64,000 bases of DNA from DASQDN01 sp963833675 (lineage in GTDB: Bacteria > Acidobacteriota > Terriglobia > Bryobacterales > Bryobacteraceae): NCBI GenBank assembly GCA_963833675.1, contig CAWHYW010000016.1:62001-126000 (forward strand), written 5' to 3'. The notes under the pieces are model-generated. The model worked only from the letters and a program-made list of their open reading frames with translations, had not been told where the DNA came from and searched no databases. The first letter of the stretch is position 1. Every line of letters starts with the position of its first letter. Of this stretch, positions 59,597 through 64,000 are shown piece after piece. The translations under genes and the position numbers were made by a program.

Positions 59597-61177
59597 ATGC
59601 CGCAAGCGATCGAAAAAGTCGGGCGCAAAGCGAGTCAATCAATTCCGTACCGCGAGCCCCTGAAACTCGGTGAGCGGCTTCGAACGGCTTTCGACCTGGC
59701 GCGTCACATCAACCGGCACGATCCTCGCGCCGCGCGGACGTTTCTGCGGAAGACGTATCCGGAGATGGGATGGCTGGCTCGGGCGCAGCGTTTTGCTGGT
59801 TGGCTTTGGAAGCAATGTTGGACAGACATTCCGCGCGCCCGGCGCGAGATCTCGTTTGACGAGCCGGTTTCGAAGACACCGCTCTGGCTGGCGGACGGAA
59901 ATCCCTTCGCTGCTTATCCGTGGAACGGCAACCCATCAGCGCAATTGCCGGAGCAGGCAGATGTCGTGGTAATCGGCGCCGGATTCACGGGCGCCTCGAT
60001 GGCATATCACTGGGCGAAATCAGGAACGGAGCAGTCGATGGTCGTCCTGGACATGGGCGACCCGGCGTCGGGAGCCTCCGGAAGGAACGCCGGCGAAGTC
60101 GTGATGGGTCGCTATTTTGCCTTGGTGTTCTCTACTGTGCGGAGACACTTGCCCCGCTTGAGACCCGATCTTTCTCCATCTTCCATGGATCGAATGGCAC
60201 GGCAGTTCGCCGCCGTTTACTGTAAGGCCGCCTATCATAATGCTGACCTTATTGAGAGGACCATCCGGGAGGAAAGCTTCGATTGTGATTACGTGCGGGA
60301 AGGTTGGGTACAGGAACGACCGGCCCAGGAGCAAGCGGCTCTGGAAGACACAGTACGCCTGGGCGTCGAGAACGGCTTCAGCGATTGGGACAAGCTTTCC
60401 GCGGAAGAGGCAAGCAGGAAGACCGGCGCACATCTCGAGGCGCCGGCCAACTATTCGCGGCGTGCCGCGCGTTTTCATCCCGCCAAGTGGGTTTGGAGCT
60501 TGTTTGAAAAGGCGCTAGCCTCGCATTCTGTGCAGTTATTCACGCGGACAAAGGTGCTTAGCATAGCGGATGAAGGCGAGCAGTATAGTGTCGTCACGCA
60601 ACGTGGAACCATTCGAACGAGGCATGTAGTAAACGCCACCGAAGCGTACACGGCCAATCTGGTCAAACGTTTTCGTGGTATTGTTCAAGCGCGCCAAAGT
60701 CAGGCCGCCTACGGGCTGGATGAGGGTCGATCGGTAAAGCCCAATGTTCCCTTTAGCGGCAGCACGTTCTTCTGTGTACGGCATCGAAACGGAATCCTTT
60801 TCGGTTCCGACGAAACGCCGATACCTGACAGCGGGATCGGTCGAAACGTGCCGTCACGGTTTATCACCGCGTTTGTTGCGGCCCAACTGCAGGCGAAGTT
60901 CGCGCCGTTCCCCTTACGCGTGACGAACGAATGGGCAGGCAGTGTCGGCTTCACGCCCGACGAGTATCCGTTGGTAGGACTCATCGATGGCAAGCGGCAT
61001 CACCTTGTCGCCGGTATGAGCGGCTCGGGGACGGCCGTCAGTTTCAATGCCGGACGCTGTCTCTGTGAACGCATTCTCGGCAGGGCGCATGACGATGATT
61101 ATCCGCCGGAGTATTTCGCGCCCAGTCGCTTGCTCGATCCGGCAACTCATGTTTGGCCCGAATCCCCTCCGCCGTAA
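59597..61177 (+). CDS. FAD-dependent oxidoreductase, DAO family, with N-terminal extension
   Basis: 526 residues. A helical region of about 115 residues (KLGERLRTAFDLARHINRHD) precedes the FAD-binding site ADVVVIGAGFTGASMAYHWA and MGDPASGASGRNAGEVVMG. The C-terminus has AGSVGFTPDEYPLVGLIDG and LVAGMSGSGTAVSFNAGR, typical of the family. DAO enzymes normally start within a few residues of the dinucleotide motif, so the extension is unusual; it is not a signal peptide. It is clearly a different branch from the first DAO protein of this operon, so the pair probably acts on different steps or on two substrates. It ends 50 bp before the aldolase gene. Confidence 0.85.
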   Translation: MPQAIEKVGRKASQSIPYREPLKLGERLRTAFDLARHINRHDPRAARTFLRKTYPEMGWLARAQRFAGWLWKQCWTDIPRARREISFDEPVSKTPLWLADGNPFAAYPWNGNPSAQLPEQADVVVIGAGFTGASMAYHWAKSGTEQSMVVLDMGDPASGASGRNAGEVVMGRYFALVFSTVRRHLPRLRPDLSPSSMDRMARQFAAVYCKAAYHNADLIERTIREESFDCDYVREGWVQERPAQEQAALEDTVRLGVENGFSDWDKLSAEEASRKTGAHLEAPANYSRRAARFHPAKWVWSLFEKALASHSVQLFTRTKVLSIADEGEQYSVVTQRGTIRTRHVVNATEAYTANLVKRFRGIVQARQSQAAYGLDEGRSVKPNVPFSGSTFFCVRHRNGILFGSDETPIPDSGIGRNVPSRFITAFVAAQLQAKFAPFPLRVTNEWAGSVGFTPDEYPLVGLIDGKRHHLVAGMSGSGTAVSFNAGRCLCERILGRAHDDDYPPEYFAPSRLLDPATHVWPESPPP

Positions 61178-61227
61178 GCAACACACCGTGGCCAGGACGC
61201 GATTCAGAAACGACGAATGGAGAAACG

Positions 61228-62049
61228 ATGCGTGAGAGTCGAGTAAGGAAACGTTGGGGGCAGGGCAAGCCGGTTCTTGCGACTGTAGCCCATTTCGCGG
61301 ACCCATCGAGCGCGGAACTCATCGGTTTGTTGGGGTTCGACTGCTTATGGATTGATCTCGAACATCAACCGCTCGGGATGGAAGAGGCCGGCAATGTGAT
61401 GCGAGCCGCGCGCGTGGGAGACATGGATGTGATGGCTCGCCCCGCCAAGGGCGAATACATGCGGATGGCTCGATTGTTGGAGGCCGGAGCGTCGCTCATC
61501 ATGTATCCGCGATGCGAAACCGCGGACGAAGCGCGGGAACTAGTCCGTTGTGCGAAGTTTCCGCCATTGGGAGAACGTGGGTTCTTCAGCGCGAGCCCAG
61601 ACAATCCATACAGCACCATGCCGGTGAAGGACTACCTGCGGCAGGCGAATGAACAGACCATTCTTATCGCTCAAATTGAATCGCCCAAAGCGTTGAAGAA
61701 CGCCCGTTCGATCGCTGAGGTAGAAGGGATTGATGTTCTCTTCTTCGGTCCGGGTGACTACTCCATGATGTCCGGCGTAGCGGGCGAGTTCGAATCGGCA
61801 GTTGTACAGGATGCGCTGCGCGAGACCTGCCGCGTGGCGCTGGCTGCCGGCAAGCGGTTCGGCACAACCGTTTCCTCTGTGGAATACACCAAACGAATGC
61901 TCGATATCGGAGGAACATTGCTGTGCTACGGCGGCGATCTGCATTTTGTGCGCCAGGCCCTGATCGACACCAGGACCCGTTTCGGTCCTCTCGGTTTTGA
62001 GTTTGAGCCGAAACTGCAACACGACCGGAAAGCGCCGGGAACGATCTGA
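61228..62049 (+). CDS. HpcH/HpaI-family pyruvate-type aldolase
   Basis: 273 residues from ATG 61228, preceded by GGAGA; the longer open frame from 61153 overlaps the previous gene and has no support. It is a metal-dependent class II aldolase with a TIM barrel: LGFDCLWIDLEHQPLGMEE, GASLIMYPRCETADEARELV, PPLGERGFFSASPDNPY, metal ligands E in LIAQIESPKAL and D in FFGPGDYSMMSG. Members split 2-keto-3-deoxy acids (4-hydroxy-2-oxo-heptanedioate, 2-keto-3-deoxy sugar acids) into pyruvate and an aldehyde. Sialic acid, Kdn and Kdo are themselves 2-keto-3-deoxy acids, so a role like that of NanA is conceivable here, though not shown. Confidence 0.88.
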   Translation: MRESRVRKRWGQGKPVLATVAHFADPSSAELIGLLGFDCLWIDLEHQPLGMEEAGNVMRAARVGDMDVMARPAKGEYMRMARLLEAGASLIMYPRCETADEARELVRCAKFPPLGERGFFSASPDNPYSTMPVKDYLRQANEQTILIAQIESPKALKNARSIAEVEGIDVLFFGPGDYSMMSGVAGEFESAVVQDALRETCRVALAAGKRFGTTVSSVEYTKRMLDIGGTLLCYGGDLHFVRQALIDTRTRFGPLGFEFEPKLQHDRKAPGTI

Positions 62050-62068
62050 ACAGACAAAGGAGTGGTCG

Positions 62069-63133
62069 ATGAGTAGCGATGTAGTCCGTATAGGCTTGCT
62101 TGGTTGTGGCGCCATCTCGCAGTTTGCTCACATACCGGCGCTCATGCGAGCCGATGGAATCGCGTTCTCCGCCATTTGCGATGGGGCCCCAGACCTGCTG
62201 GCCACAATGGGCGCCCGTGCCGGCGTGTCGAACTTGTTCACGGATTATGACGAGTTTCTTGATAAGAGCGAAGTCGATGCCGTATTGATCGCCGTACCCG
62301 ACGAGTTCCATCTTCCATTGGCGAGACAAGCATTAAAGGCTGGAAAGCACGTATTGCTGGAGAAGCCGCTCGGCGTCAACAGTCAGGCGTGCGCGGAGCT
62401 TTCCGAAGCCGTGAGAACCTCCGGGAAGAAGCTTCAGGTGGGCTGCATGAAGCGACACGATCCGGGAGTGGCTTTTGCGCAAGCCTTTGTTCGAGAGCGA
62501 ATCGGCGACGTCTTTTCAGCGAGCGGATGGTATCGCGATTCCTTGTTCCGCTACGACATGCAGGAGGCCATTCTGCCGCGTACATTGACGAGTTCTCAGG
62601 CCATCCGGCCGGCGCTCGATCCGAAAACATCGGATCGCCGCCACTACTCCCTCGTGACTCATGGCGCACATTTGTTCGACACACTGCGCTTCCTCGCGGG
62701 CGATGTTTCCACATTGAGTGCGAGCCTGGTGGAGAAGGCCAATCAATATTCCTGGCACGGGCTGATGCGCTTCGAATCCGGAGCGTTGGGACATTTTGAA
62801 TTGTCCGTGAAGGTCAGCGGTGATTACTCGGAAGGGTACTTCGTCCACGGAGAACATGGGAGTGTGGAGATCCGGACTTTCCTGCCGTTCTACTACCGGC
62901 CGAGCGAGATCCGTGCATTCGATGGCCGAACCCAGCAGTGGTCAACTCCGCTAGGCAGCGACAGCAACCCATACAAGAATCAGATCGAAGCTTTCGGGCG
63001 CGCAATCTTGGAGAACCGCCCCACCAATCCGGATGAGGCCGATGGATGGGCGGCGGTCAGCTTGCTCGAAGCTGTGGAGGATGCTGTTCGCCGTAAACGA
63101 GAAGTGGACGTGAACGGACGCGTCAGAGCATGA
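62069..63133 (+). CDS. Gfo/Idh/MocA-family oxidoreductase
   Basis: 354 residues from ATG 62069, with an AAAGGAG site 6-12 bp upstream. The N-terminal NAD(P)-binding Rossmann fold has RIGLLGCGAISQFAHIPALM, then DAVLIAVPDEFHLPLARQAL and the family EKP motif (KHVLLEKPLG). The C-terminal alpha/beta domain contains the substrate-facing RHYSLVTHGAHLFDTLRFLA. Enzymes of this family oxidise or reduce hydroxyls of sugars, inositols and amino sugars, and some remove groups by a transient redox step. It follows the aldolase by 19 bp, and its stop overlaps the isomerase start. It is cytoplasmic; the sugar is unknown. Confidence 0.9.
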   Translation: MSSDVVRIGLLGCGAISQFAHIPALMRADGIAFSAICDGAPDLLATMGARAGVSNLFTDYDEFLDKSEVDAVLIAVPDEFHLPLARQALKAGKHVLLEKPLGVNSQACAELSEAVRTSGKKLQVGCMKRHDPGVAFAQAFVRERIGDVFSASGWYRDSLFRYDMQEAILPRTLTSSQAIRPALDPKTSDRRHYSLVTHGAHLFDTLRFLAGDVSTLSASLVEKANQYSWHGLMRFESGALGHFELSVKVSGDYSEGYFVHGEHGSVEIRTFLPFYYRPSEIRAFDGRTQQWSTPLGSDSNPYKNQIEAFGRAILENRPTNPDEADGWAAVSLLEAVEDAVRRKREVDVNGRVRA

Positions 63134-63978
63134 ATGACTTCGGGATTTTCGCGAGAACGTTTACCCAGCCAACGCTCGAAGGTATTCTCGATGCCATCTC
63201 GGCGCACGGTCTCTCGCAAGTCCACTTCAATATGAAAGCTGCCTGCGATGCCAACCTGCCGGATGTCATCGAACCCGAGGTGTGCACGCGTGTCCGGAAT
63301 GCATTTGCCGAGCGCGGTCTGATAATGACGTCGGTATCCGCCACCTTCAACGCGATCCATCCCGACCCGCGGCAGAGAGAGTTGGACACACGGCGTGCGT
63401 GTCATTTGATGGACTCCTGCCGGGCAATGGGAACTTCAATGCTATCTCTGTGCACGGGAACTCGCGATCCCTTAGATATGTGGAAACGGCATCCTGACAA
63501 CGACCGGCCGGACGCTTGGCGGGATCTGCTCACGACCTCCGAGCAACTTCTGCCGGTGGCGGAACGAAACGGATTGACTCTCGGAATTGAGCCGGAGCGA
63601 AACAATGTAGTGAACTCGGCGGAGAAGGCGCGCCGCCTGCTCGACGAACTGCGATCCCCACATCTGAGAATCATTCTCGACGGAGCGAATTTGTTCGATG
63701 AGGGCCAGATCTCTGGGGCGCCTGACGTCATGCGTGAAGTATTGACCCGGGCTTTTGAACTCCTGTCCGAAGATATGGTAATGGCGCATGCCAAGGACAT
63801 TCCCGGCCCGGAAGTGAAGAGTCAGGCGGCCGGGCGTGGGCTTTTAGATTGGCCGGTTTACTTCGAGCTCTTTCGAAAACATGGATTCGAAGGTCCCGTG
63901 ATTCTCCACAACCTGACAGAAGCCGAGGTCCCAGCGGCCTTGTCGTTCGTGAAAGAAGGCCTGCGTGCCGTTTCTTGA
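63130..63978 (+). CDS. Sugar phosphate isomerase/epimerase-like TIM-barrel protein
   Basis: 282 residues of xylose-isomerase-like (AP endonuclease 2) barrel. Metal-ligand positions are visible in GLTLGIEPERNNVV (Glu), LRIILDGANLFDEG (Asp), VMAHAKDIPGPE (His/Asp) and the final GPVILHNLTEAEVPAAL. It overlaps the preceding dehydrogenase by four bases (ATGA). Gfo/Idh/MocA enzymes are very often paired with such isomerases in inositol and sugar acid catabolism, where one oxidises a sugar and the other dehydrates or isomerises the keto product. It closes the last complete gene of the window; only about 20 bp of sequence follow. Confidence 0.88.
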   Translation: MNDFGIFARTFTQPTLEGILDAISAHGLSQVHFNMKAACDANLPDVIEPEVCTRVRNAFAERGLIMTSVSATFNAIHPDPRQRELDTRRACHLMDSCRAMGTSMLSLCTGTRDPLDMWKRHPDNDRPDAWRDLLTTSEQLLPVAERNGLTLGIEPERNNVVNSAEKARRLLDELRSPHLRIILDGANLFDEGQISGAPDVMREVLTRAFELLSEDMVMAHAKDIPGPEVKSQAAGRGLLDWPVYFELFRKHGFEGPVILHNLTEAEVPAALSFVKEGLRAVS

Positions 63979-64000
63979 ACGCGCCGGCATTCACTTTTAC

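Noticed and set aside
61153..61227. Upstream start of the HpaI-type aldolase
   Set aside because: It overlaps the previous gene and adds a non-family tail; ATG 61228 has a GGAGA site.
61997..62068. Start of the Gfo/Idh/MocA gene at 61997
   Set aside because: It lies inside the aldolase gene; ATG 62069 has an AAAGGAG site and begins right at the Rossmann strand.

Overview
The window reads as a chromosomal segment of an acidobacterium, most like the Solibacter/Bryobacter group. This rests on family content: three large Oar-type TonB-dependent receptors, a PEP-CTERM protein, a secreted protein of stacked Ig-like repeats, many Tat-exported beta-propellers, and moderately high GC. No rRNA, tRNA or CRISPR array was seen, so the placement is an inference.

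Layout. 1-7.3 kb: the 3' part of a TonB-dependent receptor, a PEP-CTERM protein, a single-domain response regulator and a badly frame-broken c-type cytochrome/HEAT/cyclase-repeat protein. 7.3-19.9 kb: a minus-strand operon of secreted Ig-like and propeller proteins, diverging from a plus-strand set made of a membrane-anchored JAB/MPN protein, a putative sugar O-methyltransferase and a second receptor. 19.9-34.9 kb: one long minus-strand run, YggS - glycosyltransferase - CocE/NonD hydrolase - small membrane protein - EmrB/TolC/EmrA pump - TetR - RND adaptor/RND pump/TolC, closed by a terminator. 34.9-36.5 kb: a decayed group II intron with an intact domain V, next to a gene fragment with two in-frame stops. 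36.6-41.3 kb: AsmA-like protein, YciF-like ferritin, manganese catalase and a propeller. 41.3-42.9 kb: a long palindrome and an IS110 element with a candidate bridge RNA. 43-56.1 kb: a glycan locus with four sialidase-fold proteins (one a convincing GH33 enzyme), a receptor, an MFS transporter, a class IV aminotransferase, a Tat-exported YhcH/NanQ-like protein and a putative glycosidase. 56.3-64 kb: a DeoR regulator and a six-gene operon: FAD oxidoreductase, cytochrome P450, FAD oxidoreductase, HpcH/HpaI aldolase, Gfo/Idh/MocA dehydrogenase and TIM-barrel isomerase.

The right third looks like one catabolic locus. Substrate is bound and cut outside or in the periplasm, imported, then oxidised and split by an aldolase. 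The usual sialic acid genes (nanA, nanE, nanK) are absent from the window, so the HpaI-type aldolase working on another 2-keto-3-deoxy sugar acid is the most interesting hypothesis.

About 30 frame changes fall in the left 36 kb and only one clear one in the rest. After repairing them most products regain normal family length, and several changes sit in short homopolymers, so sequencing or assembly error is the likeliest cause. The intron reverse transcriptase and the fragment at 36.06-36.53 kb carry in-frame stops and look truly decayed.
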